A program made the position numbers and the translations under genes. From positions 103,828 to 167,827 of the forward strand of contig CACRXP010000148.1 of NCBI GenBank assembly GCA_902702965.1: a stretch of 64,000 bases of DNA. Reading direction: 5' to 3'. How positions within the stretch are numbered: position 1 is the stretch's first letter; each line of letters starts with the position of its first letter. This document shows positions 37,701-46,877 of this stretch, piece by piece. The stretch is from Spirometra erinaceieuropaei (Eukaryota > Platyhelminthes > Cestoda > Diphyllobothriidea > Diphyllobothriidae). Under the pieces are notes generated by a model. It saw only the letters and a list, made by a program, of their open reading frames with translations, was not told where the DNA came from and searched no databases.

Positions 37701-38950
37701 CCTCACGAGGTTGCCTTTTGAAAATTGGGACTTCCACAGAACACTGTGAGGTATACAGTAAAGACTCTGGCTGTAAACGGAATGAGGCGGATTTGAAGGC
37801 GCAGGATAGTGCCGTTCACTCGACTGTCGGACAAACCCTCAAAAATCGGTCTCCTAACGAAGAACAATCGATGATCGATTAGTGGTTTAGACTGGCTTAT
37901 AGCTACCTCTCTCTCCCTTTACATAGCCCTCAGACCGTCTATAATAAGGATTTTTTACACTATGCTATTTTCCAACAATTGTATTACATAAGATTCCTAT
38001 AAGTTAAACGTCCTCTTTCGATATCCTGGTGATTCATACCTACCCCTTAGCAGGGGTAGAAATGCAGTGTGTTAGATTCAAAATTCACACCTACTTTCTT
38101 CTACTCAGCTGTTGTTCTTACGCTTTGCTGGTTCATGAATCCTTTTTCCTACCCCTTACTGCTCTTAGTGTCCTGATTTGTTAAAAAACGCAATATCTGC
38201 ATAGTCAGAAGCACATGAAAAGACCGGCTCCACTCTGGCCCTCTTCCCTCCAAACAAGCCAGCGATGAGGTTGGGCACAATGTCTGCCGTGACGTGAAGG
38301 GCTTCGTTTACATGTACCACGGTCCACGCAGATCAACCACAACTAAACCAGCGCCTACCGTGACCCAACGTTGCCATCCCCTTTTAATCAACAACCAATT
38401 ACCATTTTTGGGGAACGGGAAGGTAGCTATAAGTCAGTCCAATCGGCAAGCCTTACTGACATAGACAGGAAAGGAGAGAGAGAGACCAGAATGGGTATTT
38501 ATAGCATGTTCGACGTTGAAAGCTAGCTTAGCCCTAAACCGAGACAGGTAAGACACAAATTTTGTTCCCTGCTAGCCCTTGAGCCTACTGATTTCCCAGT
38601 TGATCCAGTGGCCCGGCGTGAGATTGAGTTATGACCGCCTGATGGGGACAGAGAAGTCAAAAATAGCCAATTAATTTTTTGGCGTTCTTTTATGTCTATC
38701 CTGCTCCATGAAGGGTCTTTCACAAAAACGTTTCCCCTCCACCTACCCCCACTGTTTGTCTGAAGACACCGGCAAACCGGAATAACAAACTAATTATGTT
38801 GGGCTTCATCTGCAACATGCGTAATTTCCAGATAGCTCATTAGGTTGCAGTTTACTTGTATCTCACCCCTTTTATTTTCCCCCTAAACAGACTGTCTCCA
38901 TTCTGGAACAGCGTCTCACCATGGTGGAAGACAAGAGTGGAGGCAAGTGA
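22746..38950 (+). CDS. POC1: POC1, centriolar WD40-repeat protein, 9 exons
   Basis: Centriole and basal-body protein needed for centriole stability and ciliogenesis (known for the family). Exons: 22746-22836, 22873-23044, 23078-23186, 23219-23289, 23322-23545, 24329-24531, 31407-31802, 37118-37222, 38891-38950; 1431 bases, 476 residues (human POC1B about 478). All junctions are GT-AG with consistent phase. Residues 1-300 form seven WD repeats, with family blocks [57 protein letters not shown] and FLWKTNFD. Exon 7 adds a low-complexity linker with Gly6 and poly-Pro. Exons 8 and 9 give the POC1 coiled coil, [13 protein letters not shown] joined to [15 protein letters not shown]. The first four introns are 36, 33, 32 and 32 bases; the later ones are 783, 6875, 5315 and 1668 and hold SINEs, LINEs and a telomere-core element. 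The tail is shorter than in vertebrates. Confidence 0.92.
24640..28730. other. POC1 intron 6, left part; no gene seen
   Basis: Inside the 6.9 kb intron 24532-31406. Open frames are short and none shows a domain. No clear repeat match to other parts of this window was found. Confidence 0.35.
28742..29415 (-). pseudogene. RTE-type LINE reverse transcriptase C-terminal fragment
   Basis: Minus-strand reading: [32 protein letters not shown], then [15 protein letters not shown] and [13 protein letters not shown], the typical post-catalytic region of RTE-like elements. Both open parts are in the same frame and are separated only by a TGA near 29155. It lies antisense within POC1 intron 6. A related fragment is at 57.1-57.4 kb. 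Confidence 0.75.
29845..30140 (-). mobile_element. tRNA-derived SINE, copy A
   Basis: Read on the minus strand: a 5-prime segment with CCCGATC, a tRNA-like head with A-box-like TGGCCCAGTGGTTAGAGG and B-box GAGTTCGAACC, then a body (AATAAGCCAGAAATGG-like, GTCTCCCTTGTCTTT), a stem region around GCCGCTGTGCGGC, and a tail with CACAACGGAACGAG and ATCGGTGAGCGC. The most complete copy in the window, about 295 bases. In POC1 intron 6. Confidence 0.75.
30142..30290 (+). mobile_element. SINE copy B, head-to-head with copy A
   Basis: Truncated at both ends: starts inside the A-box region and ends after the GTCTTTGTCGGCAG block. It forms a near-perfect inverted repeat with copy A across a junction of a few bases. 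Confidence 0.7.
30440..31280. repeat. Diverged fold-back element in POC1 intron 6
   Basis: The left end (about 30475-30515, GTAATATTGACTATCACG) and the reverse complement of the right end (about 31205-31280, GTAATATTGATTATCATG) match each other, and both match the terminal arms of the fold-back element at 46878-48252. Interior blocks such as CACGCACAAAATAC and GCTAATCACATCC also recur there. Confidence 0.5.
32089..32479. mobile_element. TIR element with telomere-like core, copy 1
   Basis: 391 bases with about 25-base terminal inverted repeats (left GGCTAGGTCGCAGTTGG, right end reverse complement GGCTAGATCGCAGTTGG; 3 of 25 differ). Flanked by ATTTTATT and ATTTAATT, a probable 8-base target duplication with one change. 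The core is dominated by degenerate CCCTAA units. No coding capacity, so non-autonomous. It lies in POC1 intron 7 and is the inverted counterpart of 46935-47358. Confidence 0.8.
32490..33080. other. POC1 intron 7, unassigned stretch
   Basis: No gene or repeat assigned. Confidence 0.3.
33085..33165. repeat. Palindromic pair of tRNA-like B boxes
   Basis: GTGGGATTCGAACCCACGAC on one arm and GGTTCGGATCCCACCACG on the other form about 20-base inverted arms, each carrying a B-box-like core in opposite orientation. This suggests two truncated SINE heads joined head to head; it is not a foldable complete tRNA gene. Confidence 0.45.
33323..34750 (-). pseudogene. 5-prime truncated CR1/L2-like LINE in POC1 intron 7
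   Basis: Minus strand, in order: [36 protein letters not shown], the catalytic FADDVKLW, then after one frame change near 34302 [45 protein letters not shown] and [23 protein letters not shown] 3-prime UTR of about 390 bases ends in a pentamer tail (TTCAG units on the plus strand, 33323-33346). Truncated at the finger region of the RT. Only one frameshift, so relatively young. Confidence 0.85.
34944..35165 (-). mobile_element. SINE copy C, head truncated
   Basis: Tail block GGGGCGCTCACCGATCG, then the CCGCACACCAGCGCATGATA and CCTTTCTGGCTCATTGGCC body blocks; the tRNA-like head breaks off near the B box. Confidence 0.65.
35170..36020. other. POC1 intron 7, unassigned stretch
   Basis: A minus-strand open frame of 65 codons (35276-35473) has no recognisable domain. 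No repeat assigned. Confidence 0.3.
36026..36318 (-). mobile_element. SINE copy D with an inverted tail fragment attached
   Basis: Minus-strand copy from the tail (GTACTCACCGCTC) to the A-box region (ending about 36272), followed directly by a plus-strand tail piece (GACGAGCGAGTTCCGTAAC, GATCGGTGCGCGCC, 36273-36318). Composite structure. Confidence 0.6.
36320..36510 (+). mobile_element. SINE copy E
   Basis: Plus-strand copy with CCCGATCGG leader, head CGAGCCCGTAGCTCAGTGG, B-box-like CGACTTCGATCC, and body to GTCTCCCTTGTATTTGTC. It lacks a tail and follows directly from a tail fragment. Confidence 0.65.
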
Positions 38951-39244
38951 CCTATGCTCTATCCGGTGGTGTGTCTCTTGTTCCGCTCTCTACGGCGTCC
39001 GCTGACCGTCATGCGGTGTACCAACCCGGTCAATTGAATGAGCCCTTGTGCACATCTGCATTTTCAGTCACATTTACCCCACCACAGCTCACTATTCCAA
39101 AACTCCCTCGACACAGACCGCCTACAGGTCTTGTATATTTAGACGCATTTGGCACCTCTTTCTACCTCCAAGAAATTTACTATATACATATATATATGAC
39201 AGGTGGTTATGTTGTACTCCTGACGTAGGTACTAACTAAGAGTC

Positions 39245-39560
39245 CATACATGTGCAGACAGTCAACTACAAGGTCGAAGTTGGCAAAGTTATAATAGCAG
39301 ATGTGGGACAACAGAGAATGCGGGTAAATTGCTACAGTACGGTTTCGGCTTTTTCAGCCTTCATTCAGCCAAACATAACTGACCACCGGCTGGAACCAAA
39401 AACACGAACATGTGCTGGCGCACGACGCAGATGATCCGCAAATGGGGTCTAACAGATGCGTCATAATACCTTAATCGAGCCGTTGTTCATCAGCGTCACA
39501 CCACCTGTCATTCCCTGTCGCTCCGGATCGGGTATTTATTCAATTACGAATGGGCTCATC
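39245..39560 (+). repeat. Dispersed repeat Z, copy 1
   Basis: Matches the reverse complement of 59100-59460 and part of 58866-58973: CTACAGTACGGTTTCGG, CATTCAGCCAAACATAAC, TTCATCAGCG..., CTGTCGCTCCGGATCGGG, TTTATTCAATTACGAATGGG. The apparent proteins in both copies are alike only because the DNA is. Lies just downstream of the POC1 stop codon. Confidence 0.6.
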
Positions 39561-39572
39561 TTGTGACAAATG

Positions 39573-39832
39573 GGCACTCACGTGCTCGTTCCGTTGTGCC
39601 TTGGGGCTCATACTGGAACCCTCGCAGGCAGTCGCACAGCGACGAGTAGTAGACGTGAATGAGATGGAGACTGGAGGGGTCATTTCTGGCTTATTAGCCG
39701 TCATCAGTCAGCCATGCCCAATCCCAAGTGTGGATCACTCGAGATTCGAACCCGGGATCTCTGGTAATGGAGTTTGATACTCCGCCATTGAGCCGCGGGC
39801 CCGTTGTCCTGTCGGTTGTGATCGGGAGTATC
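39573..39832 (-). mobile_element. SINE copy F, second head subtype
   Basis: Minus strand: head GGGCCCGCGGCTCAATGG with B box GGGTTCGAATCTCG, which differs from the A-E head type, plus the common body and tail. Leader CCCGATCACAACCGACAGG present. Confidence 0.7.
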
Positions 39833-39844
39833 CATTATGACAGA

Positions 39845-39945
39845 TAGGCGCTCACCGATTAGGTTGTGGAACGCGCTCGTTCCGTTGTGCCTTGGGATTC
39901 ATACTAGAACCCTCGCAGGCAGTCGCACAGTGACTAGTAGAATGA
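39845..39945 (-). mobile_element. SINE copy G, tail half only
   Basis: Tail block AGGCGCTCACCGATTAGG to CGCACAGTGACTAGTAG; joined tail-to-head to copy F with the same linker seen near 59690. Confidence 0.6.
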
Positions 39946-39995
39946 TGTAAGTCAGGTGATACCACCTGATTTACATCATCCTACTAGTCGCTGCA
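39928..39995. repeat. Short palindrome at the SINE G end
   Basis: GACTAGTAGAATGATGTAA and TTTACATCATCCTACTAGTC are near-perfect inverted arms of about 28 bases around GGTGATACCACC. A strong hairpin or an inversion junction. Confidence 0.75.
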
Positions 39996-39999
39996 CCTT

Positions 40000-41240
40000 T
40001 TATGTCCAAGTGCTGAAATCTGCGTGGCGACTTCAAATGCGAGAACCTATTCATCAGCTCTTATGTCCCTTGAGAGAAAATCGGCAGCGCGATCAGTCAG
40101 TGAGGTGTCTTAGGTGCCTTCAAGGCCACTTGGTGGGATCATTAAGATGTGGCCTAGTCGGAGGCAATAGAATCCGCAGTTCGATACCTGTTTTCTATAA
40201 CTTTGGAGTGGCCATATGCAAGTTAGCTGCCGGAATGACTGCGGGCTGTAAATCTAGAACCATTGGAACCACGAGTTCTCATTCTTTTGAAAGCCACACC
40301 CTGGCTCTTTTTAGGCCCACGGAGAGTAGGGCGTGGACTCTTCTGTTATTATAAACTAGGTTCGCTTTGCCAACAAGGTCAGTCTTTTCGATGATGACGA
40401 TTGTGCCACATCTGTTGGCGGGCACAGCAACGAGACAAAGGGGACCGGTGGTGCAGCTGCGTTTGTGNNNNNNNNNNNNNNNNNNNNNNNNNNNNNNNNN
40501 NNNNNNNNNNNNNNNNNNNNNNNNNNNNNNNNNNNNNNNNNNNNNNNNNNNNNNTCCTCCTCCCCCACCTGGTAAATTGTCTAGACGGAGTCAAGGAGAC
40601 CGGAGGTGGCAAAGGACGCATGTGGCTGACGCTACCGGAGTCAACAAGAGGGTAGCTGACACGGCCGAAGCTGCACCTAGGGGTGCCGTCGCATCTGGTC
40701 CGGATCCCACGGTGTGGGAGTGCCAGGGAGGCCACATAAAGAGGTACCATTGCAATCTGACTCTTATTCCACCAGTCCGCCATTCTACCCAAACATACAC
40801 TGGGCTAACTGCGAGATCCGAGTAATTCTGTGAGTTGGTAACCATCCAACCCACGGCTTTTGGTGTATTGTGATAGCTGCAAGCACGTCAGATTGGTTGC
40901 AGTGGGGGGAAGTGCGCTGAGTCGTCCATCTAACTCTCTATTCTCACTTTCTGGCCCCAGTCACTCTCCGAGCCGATTAGATGTCTGGTGAGGGGAATGG
41001 GCGCAGTGGTTGTCAGAGCTAGAGAGTTCGTCTACGCGTGCCACGTGCACGACCTGGCTCCTTAAAAGCGCGGGTCAGGATTTCGCACACAAGGACGATA
41101 GAACGCCCGGATCTGAAATACAGTAGAGGAGCCACACGGAGAGGGGAACCGAAAGCACACTTTCACTTAAGTTAGAGTCGCCGGTAATGTGGGATTTTTA
41201 TGGAGTGTATGCGTGGTGCATGTGTTGATGGGAGAATGTG
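40000..41240. other. Unassigned repeat-rich stretch
   Basis: No gene supported. The segment after the gap (40555-40620, with GGAGACCGGAGGTGGC) shares short blocks with 50600, 57750 and 58470, and CGTCTACGCGTGCCACG at 41031 recurs at 50638, so an uncharacterised dispersed repeat is present. Confidence 0.35.
40468..40554. other. Assembly gap, 87 N
   Basis: Run of N. Confidence 0.99.
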
Positions 41241-42340
41241 TGGCGATATGGTCGTGTCTGCAGTGATTTACTGCAGGTTCTCATGAGGATGCATGTGACC
41301 TAATATGCCCATGCGGTGAGAGACTGTACGCTGACAGTATGGGCAGTGGAGGCGGGTGCGGCAAGTGCATGTTAGTTCTTCTGGCACTGGCTGGTGCGAT
41401 GGATTCGCAAGTGACTGACCAGGCCGATGCTTGACGTACATGTGCGATGACTGTTAGGCTATGGTGAGTTCGGAGCTGTAGAATTGATCGTGGTGGGAGG
41501 CTGTAGGCCGTAGTCATATTTGTAGATGGAGACTTGTTAACACTAGACACTGGAGCGTGGTCGGGTATTCAGAGTGTGTCTGAGGTGCCGATATCGCGGT
41601 CAGCTTAGTTTTCATGGGTGTGCATGTGACAGAATAGACTCATGCGACGACCGAATGTGCGTGCAGAGTGCAGGCAGTAAAGGCCGATACGACGGGTGTA
41701 TGTCGGGGCTCTGGGCACTGGTGCACCGGTCACAGTACAGAGGACTCGCAAGTGACCGACCAAGCCGGTGCGTGGGGTGGATAATTATCAGTATCAGTAA
41801 TACTGATACTGACCTCCCAGGTCTCCGGGTTCGTCTGCAGTCGTTTCAGATAGTTCTTCAACGTGTCCTTGTATCGTCGTTGTTTAAATTGTCGGCGAGC
41901 ACCCGTAGTGACATCCGCACAGATGAGTCGTTTGGTTAACTGCTCATCATCCATCCTCACCAGGTGGCCGCTCCATCACAGTCGCAGTTGCCTCGACTGC
42001 GTGTCCGAGACCCTGTTCTGCCATCTCAGCCTCAATATTCGGTGGAGACAGCTGAGAGGGAAGTAGTTGAACCTCCTGGCAAGGCTGGAGTAGACAGATG
42101 TGTCCTCAAGACGACTGGTATTCAGGTGGAGGCAGTGGCGGTTCCATACGGATATCTGCAGCCGGCCGAAGGTTTCACTGACTTTGGAGATCCGGTGGGC
42201 TACTTTATCGTCGATTTTGATGCGACATGAGGGTGTACTCCCTGAGTAGGGGAAGTTGTCCACGATCTCCAGTTCGGTGCGTGGGCACTTGTATGCAGCG
42301 TTGGGTAGCGGTTGGTGCATGACCACTGATACAATGAAAC
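41240..42340 (-). pseudogene. RTE-type LINE: RT C-terminus with C2H2 zinc fingers
   Basis: Minus strand from 42340: VVMHQPLPNAAYKC, KIDDKVAHRISKVSETFGRL, SCLHRILRLRWQNRVSDT, then QLRL and HLVRMDDEQLTKRL, RRYKDTLKNYLKRLQTNPE, the C-terminal half of an RTE-like polyprotein, with a deletion of roughly 20 codons between VSDT and QLRL. Further down, in other frames, come GLVGHLR and FCHMHTHE (about 41610-41770) and again GLVSHLRIHRT and CPYCQRT..GHMH (about 41281-41440). These are C2H2-type fingers that follow the RT in this LINE type. The finger region is duplicated about 330 bases apart. Confidence 0.75.
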
Positions 42341-42639
42341 AAGGTCACATATGCACTCTTCGCATCAACTTATTCCTTGACGGGGGACAAACCTATGCGT
42401 GCAATCCTAATGCCTACTCCCTTTTACAGTTCTGATGCTGAACGTGAGCACTGTGCAAGGTCATAGTACTGGTGTAGTTCTTACCCCGTCAAACGGAACC
42501 AGCAAAACCTGACTTGTGATAATTTCCGCATCTAATCGAGATTTGAACTCCGACGGCTTCTTACACAAACTGAGTGATTTGATGAGGCCTTTCGTCTCAG
42601 ATGCCTAATCGATCCAGTTTACCGTAAAAAAAAAACGAT

Positions 42640-42990
42640 AGGGCTGTCGGGAGTGCCTACACCCCCAAAAACAAGAGTCAGCCAATCACTGTAGGTCGCG
42701 TGGTCTTCTTTAGCGCGCTGTCAGCGTGATGGTGGCGCCTCGCCATTGGCCGCTCCCCTCGAGCCTGATTGGCCCGTGTATGCGAGAAATCGATCAGCTC
42801 GTCCAGAATTTTCTTCTCGAAGTGCATCGGTCCGAATGCTGGCGAACCCCGATAAGATGTTATAACTACGCGTTATAATGCCTTTCAAATTTCTAATCCA
42901 TTTTTCGTGACCGGTCGATATTGGGGACAACAGTCGAATGCGCATACGCTCCACGTGATTCTGAGTCCCAGGCCGGGTCATAACAAGGGC
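42640..42990 (+). mobile_element. Solo LTR related to the 15-20 kb Ty3/gypsy element
   Basis: LTR at 42645-42985 (341 bases), from TGTCGGGAGTGCCTACAC to CCGGGTCATAACA, clearly homologous to the 334-base LTRs (shared GATATTGGGGAC and CGCATACGCTCCACG blocks). Flanked by AGGGC at 42640-42644 and 42986-42990, a perfect 5-base duplication. No internal region remains, as expected after LTR-LTR recombination. Orientation is plus. Confidence 0.9.
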
Positions 42991-43345
42991 TGACTTATAT
43001 GCCCATCTAAACAGGACATGAAACCAGGAATCGCCCGCAGTACTGGTGGATTTGAGCCAACTTCCAGTGAGACGATGGTTATGCCTCAGGCTAGGGTTAG
43101 GTTAAGGCTTAAGCTTAAGGATAGATTTAAGGTTAACGATAAGGAAAGTCAGGATCACGTTTAGGGTTAAGGTAGGGGCTAATGTTAAGTGCAAAGTTAA
43201 GGTTTAGGGTTAGGGTTAGCGTCAAGATAAGACCAACGGTTTAGTTGGGATTGGGACACGGAATTATGTGCAGGTCTGCCTTCATTACTTTCGAGGGACG
43301 TACCTATCCCCACGTCCTGCTTAGGGGTCCACGTAAGTCAGCCCC
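42987..43345. mobile_element. TIR element with telomere-like core, second type
   Basis: The left end (42987, GGGCTGACTTATATG) and the reverse complement of the right end (43345, GGGCTGACTTACGTG) match for about 28 of 36 bases. The interior 43080-43235 is degenerate TTAGGG-type repeat. The solo LTR sits exactly at its left end, so part of the left terminus was split by that insertion. No target duplication could be shown. Confidence 0.55.
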
Positions 43346-44150
43346 ACCAAAAAGACTCCTATTTTGCTTGAGACCGTTTGTGAAATGACGTTGGAACACG
43401 TGCGGGAACAATTAACTGGCAGCACAACAGAGAGCTGCCTGCCAGTCAGCTGAAGAATTTCGGGGCCACGCCCGCTTCACGCTGTCGACACACTTACTCA
43501 CTTAGTGCTGTGCGCTTTGAGCCCGTCGCACCGACATTAAGCTGCCAACTGCCACGCCGTTTCTGTTGAGAAGCGTCTAATTTTAGTGCTGATGTCAGAT
43601 GCAATCAGGCACTCGACGACTGACGTCGATGTTTCTACCCTGGGTATCAGCCTGCGCTCAGAACAGATGATCATATTTTAAAGTCCTTCTGCCGAACGGG
43701 GGAATGTGCGGCAAGATAGTGGCTAGAAAAATATTAAATAAACACAAATGCTGGTGATTGGTTACAACTCTAACTATCGCAGAATTTGGATGTCATGCGA
43801 GGGGTTTCACCTGCAACGAAACGGCGAAGACAGGAGTCACCTAGGCTTAGGTATCCGGTCACAGTCCCGACGCCCATGTCCGTCCTTGGCTTTGTCCGAC
43901 TTAGCGTCTTCAACGGACGGGACGTCATCTTCATCCAGTACTTTTTTGCGATTCGTGTGTTAATAACCTCATAATTTGTCCCGCTCCGGGTTTCTCAAGA
44001 ATCGGGCCCCGTATCACTTAACGGCTCATCCGTAGGAACAGGGTGTAGAGTTATTGGGAGCTAATGTCGTGCGGGAACACTTCTCTCGTTGACAGGGTAT
44101 CGCATTCCCTCTGATCTGAATGGTCCTTTCTTCGAAACCCTTCCTTTCAC
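43346..44150. other. Unassigned sequence
   Basis: No supported gene. It may be intron or flank of the exon candidate that follows. Confidence 0.25.
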
Positions 44151-44156
44151 CCACAG

Positions 44157-44290
44157 CAACATTTTCAATTGTACTGTTCAAACTGAAGTCCAGAAGGTTG
44201 CCAATCGTCAAACAACCCTGTCGGTTAGTGGAGATCCAGGGGTTTGTATAGTTCATGTTGCGTATGCGTGCCTTGATACCCCTTCCAGAC
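44157..44290 (+). CDS. Possible exon, alpha-2-macroglobulin-like (uncertain)
   Basis: A pyrimidine-rich tract ending CCCACAG precedes 44157, a good 3-prime splice site. The open frame after it reads NIFNCTVQTEVQ, TTLSVSGDPGVC and IVHVAYACLDTP, resembling the short segment of alpha-2-macroglobulin/thioester proteins where a V-x-G-x-G-C-x-x-x-Q-x-x-x-x-Y pattern precedes the receptor-binding domain. A second open stretch at 44415-44813 (TSAVRLQLQVSAEVWL) might be the following domain. The match is from memory and weak; it could be chance or a relic. Exon ends were not fixed. Confidence 0.25.
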
Positions 44291-44814
44291 GTCCGTTGGT
44301 GAAATTCTTGGCCGGTATTCTTGCACCAACTAAACCCGAGGATGCATCAGGCAGAGTTTCATGCCTTCCGTCCCGGGAAGATGAAGCTACAAGAAACTGA
44401 CCGATTCTTGTGCAGTGATAAGGCTCATGCTCGGGGATGCTGACGATCCATCGGCCAGAACCAGCGCAGTTCGCCTCCAATTACAGGTGTCGGCTGAAGT
44501 ATGGCTCACTGATGAGCCCGGGAACTTGCCCAAAACGACCGTCTTCACAGGCTCTCCATATTTAGCGCTTTATTGCCCGTTATTTGCTTGCGGGATTACA
44601 GACAGTCGCGTATTAGTTATGCCTACCACAAGAAGTGTGACTTTGCTGGATCTGGGACGCCAAACAGATCAGGATACGCCTCATCCTCTGGAAAGCCGAT
44701 TCGTCGCTATTGATCCGTTCGCAAAAGCGATGGAGCATGCGGACGTGAATGGCTATGGACTGGTGGCTGGGCTAATGCAAACGCCGCATATACCGAGCCC
44801 CCGCAGTCAGTAAG

Positions 44815-45475
44815 CTAAGTTTTTTTCACAAAACGGCGTGCATGATCGCCGTCGCGAGGATGCCTGATGGTTAGACGGCGCCAGACATGCTTCCAGGATG
44901 TTTCCACTGATACCTTAATGACAGTCGTCGCTAACTGCATGAGAATGTAATGTAAGGATTGCTTATATGGTTTCCGCTGACAGAACACAGGACTAGGATC
45001 GCCCTCCTCCAGTAAAACAGACTGCCTTATGCTAAGCTCCTTAAAGGTACATAGATCCATGCCCTTGCCCCAACACTAACACTATTTCAATCTTGATCCG
45101 AAATCTAACCCTAATCTCATCTCTCTCTCTCTCACCTACCCTAACCCAAACAATAATTTCGTTGGAATTTTCCACGAAGCCAAAGAGTTCTTATTCCCGT
45201 GTCCTGTCGACAGAAGAGGTCATTTAAGCGATTCTCGCCGATTCTTGGCTTTCGCTTATCTCCTCAAATCCACACTGGAAAGGATCTTCTTTCACCCTCA
45301 TCCTTCTGCATTCGTGGAAAATTTTTACAGGAAGACGGGTCAATATTGTCGTGCGTACAATAACGTCAATTGGCGGCTGTCATCTTGATGTCGTGTGCTA
45401 ACAATTCACCTCTGATACTTCGACGAATTTTTAAGCAACATTTACCTATAGAATTTATTAATCTATGAACCTCTG
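44815..45475. other. Unassigned sequence with a CT run
   Basis: CT microsatellite near 45121-45133 flanked by CCCTAA-like words. No gene. Confidence 0.3.
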
Positions 45476-45479
45476 CGCG

Positions 45480-45728
45480 TACATTCCTACTGACATTCAC
45501 CATGGCGCTTGCAGACCACATATCATACTACTTGCCCCGTATTACGCACCTATATATGTCGCCAACGCATGAAATACTTCGTCTGTATGCACAGTTTTTG
45601 ATATTCCTTTGAAATTCCTTGATGTTACCTTTTTCCCGAATTTTTGATATGCTTCTGTTGTGTGTAACAAATCGGGAGCTCAAAGGTACACACCCACATT
45701 CCCCGCAAATAAACTCAACTGAACTGAA
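45480..45728 (+). mobile_element. LINE 3-prime UTR end with pentamer tail
   Basis: Plus-strand segment ending AATAAACTCAACTGAACTGAAC, the same tail type as the minus-strand LINE at 33323. Its body resembles 52090-52250 (CCGAATTTTTGATATGCTTC versus TTCAAATTTTGATATACTTC), so it is an extremely truncated LINE copy. Confidence 0.5.
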
Positions 45729-45729
45729 C

Positions 45730-46870
45730 AAACGCTAAGGAGGTTTGATTTCAAGCAAACTGGGGTGTTTGTGATGGCAGCAATTGCCAGTGGTCTGTTT
45801 CTGTATGCCAAAAAGTGCGATGTAGTCCTGCACATTCTGTTAAATTACTGGGTAGGGAGTGAGCGGAAGGAACGTAAGTCCCGGGGCCAATAAGCTGGCA
45901 ACAATTCAAGGTCACGCCGTGGTTGGACAGTTTTCGTCCCGTTAGCCTCCGCTCTAAGTGCGCTGGACCTGACCTTACTTCCCCCGGTCTCCTGATATCC
46001 CGCTGTTTGTTATATGGGCCTCATATACCATTAAATATTTAAAATGAAACAATATACGATTAGTTTGGTTTACTAATTAACTTCATGGACAACTCCACAA
46101 AATAATAAAAGACGAAAATGCTAAAAAAAACCTGGGACACTGATTAGCTAGAAGACCGACCACGCGTTTTAGGTCGTGATGTGACTGCATGGGGCTCGGA
46201 TCAATACCCCACTGCTAGGTTTGTCGGCATACAAATCACAGAGGTTTTCCACTGAGGTCGGAAGTACTCAGGTAGAGTTTGGAGCCGGGTCTGATACATC
46301 CGGTCGTGAAGACCAAACTCCAAGTTCACTTGGTAAGTAATGACGTTGCAGAGGTTCGTGGATCATTCTTGGACTCCACAGAGGCAGCATAAGGTACTGC
46401 TGCTCCCCCGTGTTGTCATACCAAAAGTAAGGTCAAATTTTACCCTAGAAACACAGTGAGCCGTCGTTTTACTGTCTTTTTTACTTTGTGTGTAGAATGT
46501 TAGACATTGCGGATATTTACGGTGGCTTTTTTCTCTCTCTCAATGTTTCTTATGTATTCCTGAACGTCTCTAGTCAAGGCCATCACAGGCAGAAGAACAA
46601 GCGTAGACGTAGTATAAATCACGTCTCGAGGCGGGTCGACAGCTGGTAACAAGGTCTATTTTTTGTCTCTTGGCACAGTTTTCAGCGCCGCGGGTTTTTT
46701 TTCTGTAGCAGATCTCATAGAGGTGAACAGTAGAACACGTGCTTCAGACGTTATCGTTTAAAATGACGCCCAACTGTGTGCTGGAGGCAGATGAGCGGGA
46801 CGCACACTAACAGGTTTTAGGCATCAGGATAGTCAAATGCACGCATCAGATTGAGCAAAACAGTCTGGGT
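45730..46870. other. Unassigned sequence
   Basis: No gene or recognised repeat. Confidence 0.3.
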
Positions 46871-46877
46871 AAAATGG

